Origin: Odoribacteraceae bacterium
Lineage (GTDB): Bacteria; Bacteroidota; Bacteroidia; Bacteroidales; Marinifilaceae
Length of the DNA: 12,021 nucleotides
NCBI GenBank assembly: GCA_031259905.1
Contig: JAIRKS010000034.1
Location: 1-12,021 of the forward strand
Direction of reading: 5' to 3'
Position 1 is the stretch's first letter. Each line of letters begins with the position of its first letter. The notes below the pieces were generated by a model. The model saw only the letters and a list, made by a program, of their open reading frames with translations, made no database searches and was not told the DNA's origin. A program made the position numbers and the translations under genes. Of this stretch, positions 1 through 6,738 are shown piece after piece.

Positions 1-18
1 CGTGTGCTCTTCCGATCT
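1..18. other. Illumina adapter remnant at contig end
   Basis: The first 18 bases, CGTGTGCTCTTCCGATCT, are identical to the 3' end of the standard Illumina TruSeq read-2 adapter. They are not genomic. They show that the window starts at the true end of a short-read contig and that the adapter was not trimmed. Reading frames that start within these bases are artificial. Confidence 0.96.
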
Positions 19-45
19 TGTTCCCACGCGCAGGGAACATGTTCC
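19..45. repeat. Overlapping short inverted repeats
   Basis: Bases 19-25 (TGTTCCC) and 33-39 (GGGAACA) form a perfect 7-bp stem around a 7-nt loop. Bases 34-45 (GGAACATGTTCC) are a perfect 12-bp palindrome that shares the right arm. The two structures are mutually exclusive. They lie directly left of the tandem palindromic units and may be a diverged member of that array. Function unknown. Confidence 0.6.
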
Positions 46-48
46 TAC

Positions 49-150
49 GGTTCTGTCTCGAGACAGAGAGGCATTGCAAGTGGTTCTGCGTCGACGCAGA
101 GGGGCATTGCAAGTTTGCAAAACGGTTTTGCGTCGACGCAGAGGGGTACT
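49..150. repeat. Tandem palindromic repeat array (three units)
   Basis: Units at 49-81 and 82-114 are both 33 bp and directly adjacent. Each is a GG lead-in, a perfect 16-bp palindrome (52-67 centred on CTCGAG; 85-100 centred on GTCGAC) and a tail ending GCATTGCAAGT. They differ at five positions: four are two compensating pairs inside the palindrome, one is in the tail. A third, partial unit at 124-150 repeats the second palindrome (perfect core 129-140) after a 9-base insertion (115-123) and then diverges. The compensatory changes suggest selection for a hairpin or dyad binding site. Whether it acts as RNA or DNA cannot be told. Confidence 0.75.
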
Positions 151-180
151 AAAAAACGACTTCCTGCTCGCGCGCGCGGT

Positions 181-202
181 CTCCACGCGAAAACGCGGGG
201 AG
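181..202. repeat. Hairpin with AAAA loop
   Basis: Bases 181-189 and 194-202 pair with a single mismatch (A185 opposite G198) around the loop AAAA. It follows the tandem palindromes and a CG-alternating stretch (169-178). No T-run follows on the plus strand, so a classical intrinsic terminator is not supported. Confidence 0.45.
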
Positions 203-589
203 TCGTTCCCCCCGGTGAAGAACAACATAACATCCGAGCAATCATAATGACCTTTCCTTTGCCATTGACCGGGCGAGACGTTCTCTCCCTCCGGCAAGGC
301 GTGTCGTGCCTGCCGGCAACCTTCCCCTCGTCGCCTCTTCCCGTCGCGTTTCCCCTTCATCGCCTCCCCCCGGAGGCCAGGCGGTCGCGACGCCACCCGC
401 CCCGGGACAAACGCGCCTTGATTTACCTGCCAACCGACGTCGCGTGATTGGCTACCGGCAAGGAAAAACAACCGGCCTTGCAGGAAAAAGCGACTCGTCG
501 CGCACGGTGTACCAGAAACGTAATAATATAGTCGCCGTTTTGTAACACGATAACGTGACGTTCGCGGGAGTAAATGATAAACGAATCAC
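203..589. other. Intergenic region without a convincing gene
   Basis: No ORF here resembles a known protein. A frame from ATG 247 to TGA 447 follows an AT-rich stretch that could be a leader, but its 66-residue product is Pro/Arg-rich with no recognisable domain. The last 60 bases before the gene at 590 are AT-richer, with an A-rich stretch (about 571-589) typical of Bacteroidota 5' leaders. GACGTTCGC at 557-565 resembles the TACCTTCGC and TACATTCGC found upstream of pepT and the fimbrillin gene, but its first base differs and no well-spaced -33 element is visible. No tRNA or rRNA was recognised. Confidence 0.5.
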
Positions 590-1396
590 ATGGAGAGACA
601 TTATTATTCCACGGTTGTCATCTCGGACGTTCACCTCGGGACGTCGTTCTCGAAGACGGAAGAGGTGGCGGCCTTCTTGAAATCGATCGACTGCAAGCGG
701 CTTATCCTTAACGGCGACATCATCGACGGGTGGCACTTGAGAAACAAATCGCACAAGGTATGGAAGGGGCGTCACCTGCTGTTCTTCCGCGTCATCATGA
801 AGATGATGGAGAACCACGGCACGGAAGTAATCTACGTGCGCGGGAATCACGACGACTTCCTCGACGCGCTGGCGCCCATCGCGTTCTACAACCTGAAAAT
901 CGTGAAGGACTTCATCCACACGAGCCACGGGAAGCGGTATTACGTGACGCACGGCGACGTGTTCGACAGCGTCACGTCGCGCGTGCGCTGGCTCTCGCGG
1001 CTGGGCGACGCGGGGTACACGCTGCTGCTGCACCTGAACAAGTACTACAACCGGTACCGGAACGCGCGCGGGAAACCCTACTACTCGTTCGCGCGGGCGG
1101 TGAAAGACAAGGTAAAGTCGGCCGTCTCTTACATCTCGGACTTCGAGGAGTCGCTCGCGAGCCTCGCGCGGGCCAAGCAATGCCAGGGGGTGATCTGCGG
1201 GCACATCCACCGCCCCGAGGACAAGTATTACGGCACGGTACGCTACCTGAACTCCGGCGACTGGGTGGAGTCGCTGTCGGCACTCGTCGAGGACGAGCGG
1301 GGGGAATGGCGCGTGGTGTATCACGACGAGTTCGTCGCGCCGCGTCACCGCGAACAACAGGAGGGGGCGATGGCTTGCTGCCCGGCAGAAGCATGA
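590..1396 (+). CDS. LpxH-superfamily calcineurin-like metallophosphoesterase (UDP-2,3-diacylglucosamine diphosphatase family)
   Basis: A 268-residue cytoplasmic enzyme with no signal peptide. All binuclear-metal motifs are visible: SDVHLG (12-17, ligands D13 and H15), NGDIIDGW (41-48, D43), GNHDD (85-89, N86), THGD (120-123, H121) and GHIHRP (204-209, H205 and H207). LpxH enzymes cleave UDP-2,3-diacylglucosamine to lipid X in lipid A synthesis. This protein has GNHD where classical LpxH has GNRD, and its sequence, including the GDWVES segment near the C-terminus, matches the widespread paralogous group usually found beside a glycosyltransferase. Its exact substrate is therefore uncertain. The ATG at 590 follows an A-rich leader and places the SDVHLG motif near the N-terminus as expected. 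Its stop overlaps the next start by four bases (ATGA), implying translational coupling and a shared pathway, probably envelope lipid or glycolipid metabolism. Confidence 0.88.
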   Translation: MERHYYSTVVISDVHLGTSFSKTEEVAAFLKSIDCKRLILNGDIIDGWHLRNKSHKVWKGRHLLFFRVIMKMMENHGTEVIYVRGNHDDFLDALAPIAFYNLKIVKDFIHTSHGKRYYVTHGDVFDSVTSRVRWLSRLGDAGYTLLLHLNKYYNRYRNARGKPYYSFARAVKDKVKSAVSYISDFEESLASLARAKQCQGVICGHIHRPEDKYYGTVRYLNSGDWVESLSALVEDERGEWRVVYHDEFVAPRHREQQEGAMACCPAEA

Positions 1397-2481
1397 AGTT
1401 CCTCTTCGTGGTGCAGGGCGAAGGCCGCGGCCACCTGACGCAGGCCCTCGCCACGCGCGAGACGTTGACGCGCGCCGGGCACGAGGTGACGGGCATACTC
1501 GTCGGCAAACGACGCGGGACGACGTTGCCGCCGTTTTTCGTTGCGCGGGCGGGAGTGCCCGTGGAGACGTTCGACAGCGTCTACTTCGTCTACTCGCGGA
1601 AGGGCAAGGGGGCGATGTTCGCCCGGACGATCGCGCGGCACGCGGCGTGTTGGCCGGCGTACGCGAGGAGCGTGTGGTGGCTGCGGCGACGGCTGCGGGA
1701 GTGTGACGCGGACGTGGTGATTAACTTTTACGAGGTGCTCGCCGGGGTGACGTACGCGTTGTTTCGCCCGCGGGTGCCGTGCGTTTGCGTGGCGCACCAG
1801 TATCTTTTCCTGCACCCGGGATTCGTGCCGCCGCCACGCGTGAACCGGCTGGAGGCGCACACGATGCTGCTGTTCACGCGACTGACGGCGGCGCGGGCCA
1901 CGCGACTGCTGGCGCTCTCTTTCCGGGAGATGCCAGGGCACGGGAAGATTCGCGTGATCCCGCCACGCGTCCGGCAGGAGGCGCGGCAGCTGGAGACAAG
2001 CGACGGCGGGTACGTGCTGGGGTATCTACTGGACGCGGGGTTCGCGACGCGGGTCGTCGAGTGGCACGAGCGGTTTCCCGACGTGCCGTTGCGTTTCTTC
2101 TGGAAGCAGGAGGACGCGCCGGCGGTGACGCGCGTGGACGATACTCTCGCCTTTTACCAGCTGGATGACGTCGCGTTCCTCGAGCAGATGGCCGGCTGCA
2201 TGGCGTACGCCTGCACGGGCGGGTTCGAGTCGGTGTGCGAGGCGATGTTCCTGGGGAAGCCGGTGATGATGGTGCCGGCACACGTCGAGCAGTCGTTTAA
2301 CGCGTTCGATGCGACGCGGTCCGGTGCCGGCGTCGCCGCCCGTTCGTTTGACCTTTCCGTGCTGCTGGATTACCTCCCGCACCACGTTCCATCGCCCGCG
2401 TTCGTCGAGTGGACGAACCGCTCCGATAGCGTGTTGCTGGATGAACTCGCGGCGATCGCCCGCGAGAGGGGGTTGTCTTAA
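1393..2481 (+). CDS. GT-B glycosyltransferase (MurG/MGDG-synthase-like)
   Basis: A 362-residue protein. The N-terminus MKFLFVVQGEGRGHLTQA has the Rossmann strand and Gly-rich loop followed by His that is typical of MurG-like GT-B enzymes. The segment at 272-296, with CTGGFESVCEA and GKPVMMVP, is the C-terminal nucleotide-sugar binding region (Glyco_tran_28_C type). There is no signal peptide or clear membrane segment, so it is probably a cytoplasmic or peripheral inner-membrane enzyme moving a sugar from an NDP donor to a lipid or glycan. Donor and acceptor cannot be inferred. The start at 1393 overlaps the upstream TGA as ATGA; the frame stays open upstream to 730, but that part lies over the phosphoesterase in another frame and lacks similarity. 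The stop TAA at 2479-2481 shares a TTAA with the stop of the opposing GH2 gene. Confidence 0.85.
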   Translation: MKFLFVVQGEGRGHLTQALATRETLTRAGHEVTGILVGKRRGTTLPPFFVARAGVPVETFDSVYFVYSRKGKGAMFARTIARHAACWPAYARSVWWLRRRLRECDADVVINFYEVLAGVTYALFRPRVPCVCVAHQYLFLHPGFVPPPRVNRLEAHTMLLFTRLTAARATRLLALSFREMPGHGKIRVIPPRVRQEARQLETSDGGYVLGYLLDAGFATRVVEWHERFPDVPLRFFWKQEDAPAVTRVDDTLAFYQLDDVAFLEQMAGCMAYACTGGFESVCEAMFLGKPVMMVPAHVEQSFNAFDATRSGAGVAARSFDLSVLLDYLPHHVPSPAFVEWTNRSDSVLLDELAAIARERGLS

Positions 2482-4529
2482 TGGTCGCTTTCCCGCGTGA
2501 ACGTCCACTCGACGCGGTCCTCGTGATCCCCGGCGATGGCGGTGACGACGTTCAGTCCCTCCTCCAGCGTGACGTCGTCGAGGAGGTAATGCACCGGCGT
2601 GAGTCCCTCGCGCGGCGGCGGCAGGGGCTTCCCGTTGAGGAAGAGGCGCGGCGTGCCGGTGTTCGAGTAGACGGTGATGGAGATCACTTGTTGTTCCCGC
2701 TCCTTGAGGCGTCGCCGCGTGATGTAGAGCACGGGTTCGGCGCTCCAGTTAGCCTTGTACCAGTAGAAGGCGTCCTTCTTCACCTTCCTGTCGAAGGTCA
2801 CTAATCCTTTCATGTTCCGCGCCTCGACGCCTCCCCTCGCCCACGCGGGGACGGCAAAGTCGAAGGTGTTCCACAGGTAAGAGGCGATGATGTACGGGTG
2901 TCGCGCGATGACGCTCCACTGGTACTCGTGGGTAGCCGTCTGGAAGGTCTCCGGGTAGAAGGGCTTCGTCCAGTCCAGCGACTCGCCGACACGCTCCGCC
3001 TGGTGGAGGATATTCGCGTCCGCCCCGTACTCGGTGAGCATGAACTTCACGTCGGGGAACTGCCGTTCCAGCTCCTCGATCCACGGCTTGATGTCGGTAA
3101 TCTTCTTCTCGTACCACCCGAAGTAGCGATTCATTCCCTGTATATCGGCGTTCCCGTTGACGGGATGCGTCATGTGCCCGTAGCCGTTGACGGAGGCGGT
3201 ATACCGTCCCGGGTCCTCGCACTTGGCCTCGTCGTGCAATTCCCTGGTGAGCGCCGCGGTATAAGCGTGTGGCTTGTATACCTCGTTATGCAGCCCCCAG
3301 ACGTAGATCGAGGGGTGGTTGAAATTCTGCCGGATCAGCTCGCGCAACTGTTCCTTGGCGTTCTCCCGTTCCTCGCCGGTGACGCGGTTCACGAACGGGA
3401 TCTCGGCCCAGACGAGCAGACCGAGGGAGTCGCAACGGGAATAGACGTACTCCGCCTGCTGGTAATGCGCGAGCCGGACGGTGGTTGCCCCGATCTCCAT
3501 GATCATCTCCAGGTCGGTGTCGTGATGTTCCTCTCGGAGGGCACTACCGAGTTCCCACCAGTCCTGGTGGCGGGTGACGCCGTGCATCGGGTATCGTTCC
3601 CCGTTCAGGAAGAATCCTTCCCCGGCGCGGATCTCGCAGTGGCGGATGCCGAGCGGCTGGATGACCTCGTCGAGCACCTCGTCGCCGGACTTCACGCGGA
3701 CAGTCACCTCGTGCAGGTACGGGTCGAGACGACCGTTCCACAGGTGCGGCTGTCTCGCGCGGAGGCGTTGCACCTTCTCCTGCATCCCGCCCGGGGAGAG
3801 GATGACGGTCTCCTCACGCCGCGCGACGAGCTTCCCGCGCGCGTCGCGGAGGAGGGTCTCCAGCGTGACGGGGCGATTTCTCGTCTCCCGGTTCACGAGT
3901 TTCACTTTCACGGCGATGTCCGCCTGCTTCCGCGAGACGTTCTCCTGGGAGATGTAGACGCCGGGCGAGGCGTGATCGGTCACCGCGACGTGCACGGGTT
4001 CCGTCACGACGAGCCACGCGGGCCGGTACATTCCCCCGTAGATGCCGAACAGCTCGTGATTCACCGGGATGATGTCGGGGCGCGCGGCGTTGTCGACACG
4101 GAGGAGCAGCTCGTTGTCCGCGCCGTACGAGAGCAGTCCCGACACGTCGAACGCGAACGCGGAGTAGCCCCCACGGTGGTTGCCGGCGAGTTCACCGTTC
4201 ACGCGAAGTTCGGCGACTTGCCCGACCCCCTCGAAGCGGATGAAGACGGCTTTCCCGCGCCATGCCTCGTCGACGCGGAACGTTTTCTTGTAGTAGGCCT
4301 CTCCCGCGTAATAGGCGTTGTGTTGCAATTGCATGTCGCGCGCGTTCCACGTGTGCGGGATCTCCACGGCTTCCCATCCCTGTTGCATGAAGGCGGGAGT
4401 TTTCGTTTCGTTGGCCGCGAAGGGGCCGCGCTTGAACTGCCAGCCGTCGTTGAACGGCAGGGTCAGTCGCCCGCCCGCTGCCGCCCCGCACCAGAGTGAG
4501 AGTAGCAAAAAGAGTAATTGTCTTTTCAT
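2478..4529 (-). CDS. Secreted GH2 glycoside hydrolase, probably beta-glucuronidase-type
   Basis: A 683-residue retaining glycosidase with an N-terminal signal peptide (about 1-19; cleavage probably after the AAAG stretch, and Cys14 is preceded by Trp, a poor lipobox). Domains in order: jelly-roll sugar-binding (about 21-178), Ig-like (about 180-295), TIM barrel (about 297-595) and a C-terminal beta-domain (about 600-680). The acid/base is E416 in GLHNE and the nucleophile E500 in LTEYGA. After the nucleophile, RNMKGL gives N572-x-K574, which aligns with the Asn-x-Lys motif (N566, K568 of E. coli UidA) that binds the substrate carboxylate in GH2 beta-glucuronidases. With kduI and kdgK in the same operon, a uronic-acid-linked substrate is more likely than a beta-galactoside, but many related Bacteroidales GH2 proteins are labelled beta-galactosidase. 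It is last in the operon, 10 bp after kdgK. Confidence 0.88.
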   Translation of the reverse strand: MKRQLLFLLLSLWCGAAAGGRLTLPFNDGWQFKRGPFAANETKTPAFMQQGWEAVEIPHTWNARDMQLQHNAYYAGEAYYKKTFRVDEAWRGKAVFIRFEGVGQVAELRVNGELAGNHRGGYSAFAFDVSGLLSYGADNELLLRVDNAARPDIIPVNHELFGIYGGMYRPAWLVVTEPVHVAVTDHASPGVYISQENVSRKQADIAVKVKLVNRETRNRPVTLETLLRDARGKLVARREETVILSPGGMQEKVQRLRARQPHLWNGRLDPYLHEVTVRVKSGDEVLDEVIQPLGIRHCEIRAGEGFFLNGERYPMHGVTRHQDWWELGSALREEHHDTDLEMIMEIGATTVRLAHYQQAEYVYSRCDSLGLLVWAEIPFVNRVTGEERENAKEQLRELIRQNFNHPSIYVWGLHNEVYKPHAYTAALTRELHDEAKCEDPGRYTASVNGYGHMTHPVNGNADIQGMNRYFGWYEKKITDIKPWIEELERQFPDVKFMLTEYGADANILHQAERVGESLDWTKPFYPETFQTATHEYQWSVIARHPYIIASYLWNTFDFAVPAWARGGVEARNMKGLVTFDRKVKKDAFYWYKANWSAEPVLYITRRRLKEREQQVISITVYSNTGTPRLFLNGKPLPPPREGLTPVHYLLDDVTLEEGLNVVTAIAGDHEDRVEWTFTRESDH

Positions 4530-4539
4530 GATGATCGTG

Positions 4540-5583
4540 TTAACGGGAGACGCGCCCCGAGGCGTCGCCTTTCAAGAGCTTCTCGACCTCGGCGACGGTC
4601 ACGAGATTAAAATCCCCCGGTATCGTGTGTTTCAGGCAGGAGGCGGCGACAGCGAAATTTAGCGCCGCGGCATCGTCCCCAGCGCGGGTCAGCAGCCCGT
4701 GTATCAGCCCGCCCGCGAAGGCATCTCCCCCACCGACACGGTCGACGATATGCGTGATGTCGTACCGCGCGGACGCGTGCATCCGCTGCCCGTCGTGCAG
4801 GAGACCTCCCCAGGTGTTGTGGTTGGCGTTGATGGAGCCGCGCAGCGTGATGATGATCTTCTTCGCGACGGGAAACCGCTCGAACAGGCGGCGACATACC
4901 GGCTCGAAGGCGGTAGCGGGGACCTCACCGCCGGTGGCGGTAGCGTCGAAACCATCCGGCTTGACGCCGAAGACCATCTCCGCGTCCTCCTCGTTACCGA
5001 TGATCACGTCACATCCCTCGACGAGGGCGGGCATCACGTCGGCGGCCTTCTGCCCGTATTGCCAGAGATTCTTCCGGTAATTCAGGTCGCAGGAGACGGT
5101 CACCCCCGCCGCACGTGCTGCCCGGATAGCTTCCAGGCAGGTGTCAGCCGCCCCGCGGGAGAGCGCGGGGGTAATCCCGGTCCAGTGAAACCAAGTGGCA
5201 TCCTCGAAGACCCTTCCCCAGTCCACCATCCCTGGCTTGATGTCCGCGATAGAGGAGTGTGCCCGGTCGTACACGACCTTGCTGGCGCGTGCGACGGCGC
5301 CCGTCTCCAGGAAGTAAATGCCGAGGCGTTCCCCCCCGCGGAGGATGCCGGACGTACCGACGCCGTGCCGCCTGAGTTCCATGATGCAGGCGTTGGCGAT
5401 ATCGTTCTCCGGCAGGCGGGTGATGAAGTCGACGGGGATACCGTAGTTGGCCAGCGACACGGCGACGTTCGCCTCTCCCCCACCGAAGGTGGCTGTAAAT
5501 TCCCTGGCCTGGCAGAATCGTTCGTTACCGGGGGTTGCCAGGCGCAACATGATCTCCCCGAAGGTGACTACTTTATTATTCAT
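4540..5583 (-). CDS. kdgK: 2-dehydro-3-deoxygluconokinase (KDG kinase, PfkB family)
   Basis: A 347-residue cytoplasmic ribokinase/PfkB kinase expected to phosphorylate 2-keto-3-deoxy-D-gluconate to KDPG with ATP, the step before aldolase cleavage to pyruvate and glyceraldehyde 3-phosphate. Visible signatures are the N-terminal TFGEIMLRL and FGGGEANVA (33-41), which bind the sugar, and the C-terminal DRVGGGDAFAGG (281-292) with D287 as catalytic base and the anion hole. The KDG assignment rests on the overall sequence pattern plus kduI in the same operon; fructokinase or another sugar kinase is the alternative. The gene sits 9 bp downstream of the DUF4861 gene and 10 bp upstream of the GH2 gene, so it is co-transcribed with both. 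Confidence 0.88.
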   Translation of the reverse strand: MNNKVVTFGEIMLRLATPGNERFCQAREFTATFGGGEANVAVSLANYGIPVDFITRLPENDIANACIMELRRHGVGTSGILRGGERLGIYFLETGAVARASKVVYDRAHSSIADIKPGMVDWGRVFEDATWFHWTGITPALSRGAADTCLEAIRAARAAGVTVSCDLNYRKNLWQYGQKAADVMPALVEGCDVIIGNEEDAEMVFGVKPDGFDATATGGEVPATAFEPVCRRLFERFPVAKKIIITLRGSINANHNTWGGLLHDGQRMHASARYDITHIVDRVGGGDAFAGGLIHGLLTRAGDDAAALNFAVAASCLKHTIPGDFNLVTVAEVEKLLKGDASGRVSR

Positions 5584-5592
5584 CGTGGCAGG

Positions 5593-6717
5593 TTATTTTT
5601 TCTCGATCGTCACCCATAGCGGGTAGTTGATCCTCGTGAGTTCTCCCGTGACGTACTCGCTCCAGTCGGCCGGCGTGGCGAACCCGCCCTTGCTCCATCC
5701 CGCCCCGGCGTGATAGGTGAAGGGTTCTCCAAGGGAATAGTCGGCGATCCCGACGAGGTGGTTAGCCACCTGCCTGGTCTCTTTCATCTTTTGCGGGAAG
5801 ATGACGGCGACGGCGGTGTGCCCGTTATCGTCGTTATTATCGTTATTGCGCGGTTCCCAGTAGGCGATGACCCCGTTGGCGGCGTCGTTCCAGACGATGC
5901 CCTCGCCCTCGCGCAGGATGATACCGGCGGCGACCTCCATCGCGGGCGCGTTCTCGTAATATTCCTCGACACGGTTGAGGTGCGCGCCGGCATCCAGCGA
6001 GATTACGCGGCGTTCGGTCACGACGGAATCCCCGACGGTGTACGGGGCATAAGTCAGCTCGAAGGTAAAGCGGATCGGCCCTTGGTCGAGAATCCTGGCG
6101 GTCGTGAAGTTATTGCCGAGGACGAGCGCGCTGTCCACGAGCGGTGCCATTGCCCCGGCGCCAAGCGTGCGCCCTACCTTGTAGCAATCCAGTCCCTCGC
6201 CGTGATCCCGGTGGTAATCCCCGGCGGCGTACCACTTGTCCACGACCAGCTCGCGGACGGACTTCACCCACGCGTCGATCCCGTTACTGATCTCGCCGGT
6301 GGCCTCGAGCGCCGGGCCGTAGACGCGGTAGGCGACACGTTCGTTTTCCCACGCGAAATCGTCGTATCGCTCAGGGACGAGCCGCCCGCGTAAGCGCGCC
6401 GGGTACGCGGAGGGTTCTCCCGGCCGGATCGTGTAGAGGGCTTCCTTCCCGGGCGCTGCCGAGGCCTGGAAGAGGAGCGCGAGCGGCTCGTCGCCCCCGC
6501 GGTAGATGATTTGCGAGGGGATCTCCGCGCCGTTAGAGTCGGCGACGACGAGTTTCCCGTCGAGTGTTGCCGGGATCTCGCTCCACGGGATCTCCACGGT
6601 TTCGTTCTCGCGGGGGAGTCCGGTGGAATTTCTCACGGTGACGAGCGAGTACGGCTCGTCTGCGCAACTTGTCGCCAGCAACAGGGCGACGAGCGGTAGG
6701 GTAGTGATTCTTTTCAT
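5593..6717 (-). CDS. DUF4861 family lipoprotein
   Basis: A 374-residue protein with a lipoprotein signal: MKR, a hydrophobic stretch (5-15) and ATSC with the lipid-modified Cys at 18, so it probably sits in the periplasm or outer membrane. The DUF4861 core is recognisable by FAWENERVAYRVYGPALE (121-138), GIDAWVK (146-152), DKWY (160-163), DYHRDHGEGLDCYKVG (167-182) and the C-terminal HAGAGWSKGGF. DUF4861 proteins occur in Bacteroidota loci for uronic-acid polysaccharides, often near GH105 enzymes; I know of no secure activity. The conserved His, Asp and Glu residues in the DYHRDHGEG block could form an active or binding site, which is inference. A short Asn/Asp-rich insert lies at 291-299. 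Second gene of the operon, 21 bp after kduI. Confidence 0.88.
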   Translation of the reverse strand: MKRITTLPLVALLLATSCADEPYSLVTVRNSTGLPRENETVEIPWSEIPATLDGKLVVADSNGAEIPSQIIYRGGDEPLALLFQASAAPGKEALYTIRPGEPSAYPARLRGRLVPERYDDFAWENERVAYRVYGPALEATGEISNGIDAWVKSVRELVVDKWYAAGDYHRDHGEGLDCYKVGRTLGAGAMAPLVDSALVLGNNFTTARILDQGPIRFTFELTYAPYTVGDSVVTERRVISLDAGAHLNRVEEYYENAPAMEVAAGIILREGEGIVWNDAANGVIAYWEPRNNDNNDDNGHTAVAVIFPQKMKETRQVANHLVGIADYSLGEPFTYHAGAGWSKGGFATPADWSEYVTGELTRINYPLWVTIEKK

Positions 6718-6738
6718 GTGTTCCGGTATAAAGGTTCG

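Noticed and set aside
49..150. Palindrome array as a CRISPR or integron attC site
   Set aside because: There are no unique spacers between the 33-bp units, no cas genes or integrase nearby, and no attC-type core sites.
247..447. 66-codon ORF in the left intergenic region, also extendable into the adapter
   Set aside because: The product is Pro/Arg-rich with no domain, and the long version begins inside adapter sequence. Composition looks like GC-rich noncoding DNA read by chance.
452..1357. 301-codon minus-strand ORF opposite the metallophosphoesterase
   Set aside because: Shadow frame: low-complexity Val/Arg-rich product, while the plus-strand reading has seven conserved metal ligands.
730..1392. 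N-terminal extension of the glycosyltransferase to an ATG at 730
   Set aside because: The extra 221 residues are Arg-rich and overlap the phosphoesterase; the GT-B fold clearly starts at 1393.
2898..4499. 533-codon plus-strand ORF antisense to the GH2 gene
   Set aside because: It mirrors the GH2 codon pattern in GC-rich DNA, has no recognisable motif, and the GH2 reading shows all catalytic residues.
4540..5583. Fructokinase or ribokinase identity for the PfkB kinase
   Set aside because: Possible from the fold alone, but the N-terminal pattern and the kduI operon fit KDG kinase better; kept only as an alternative.
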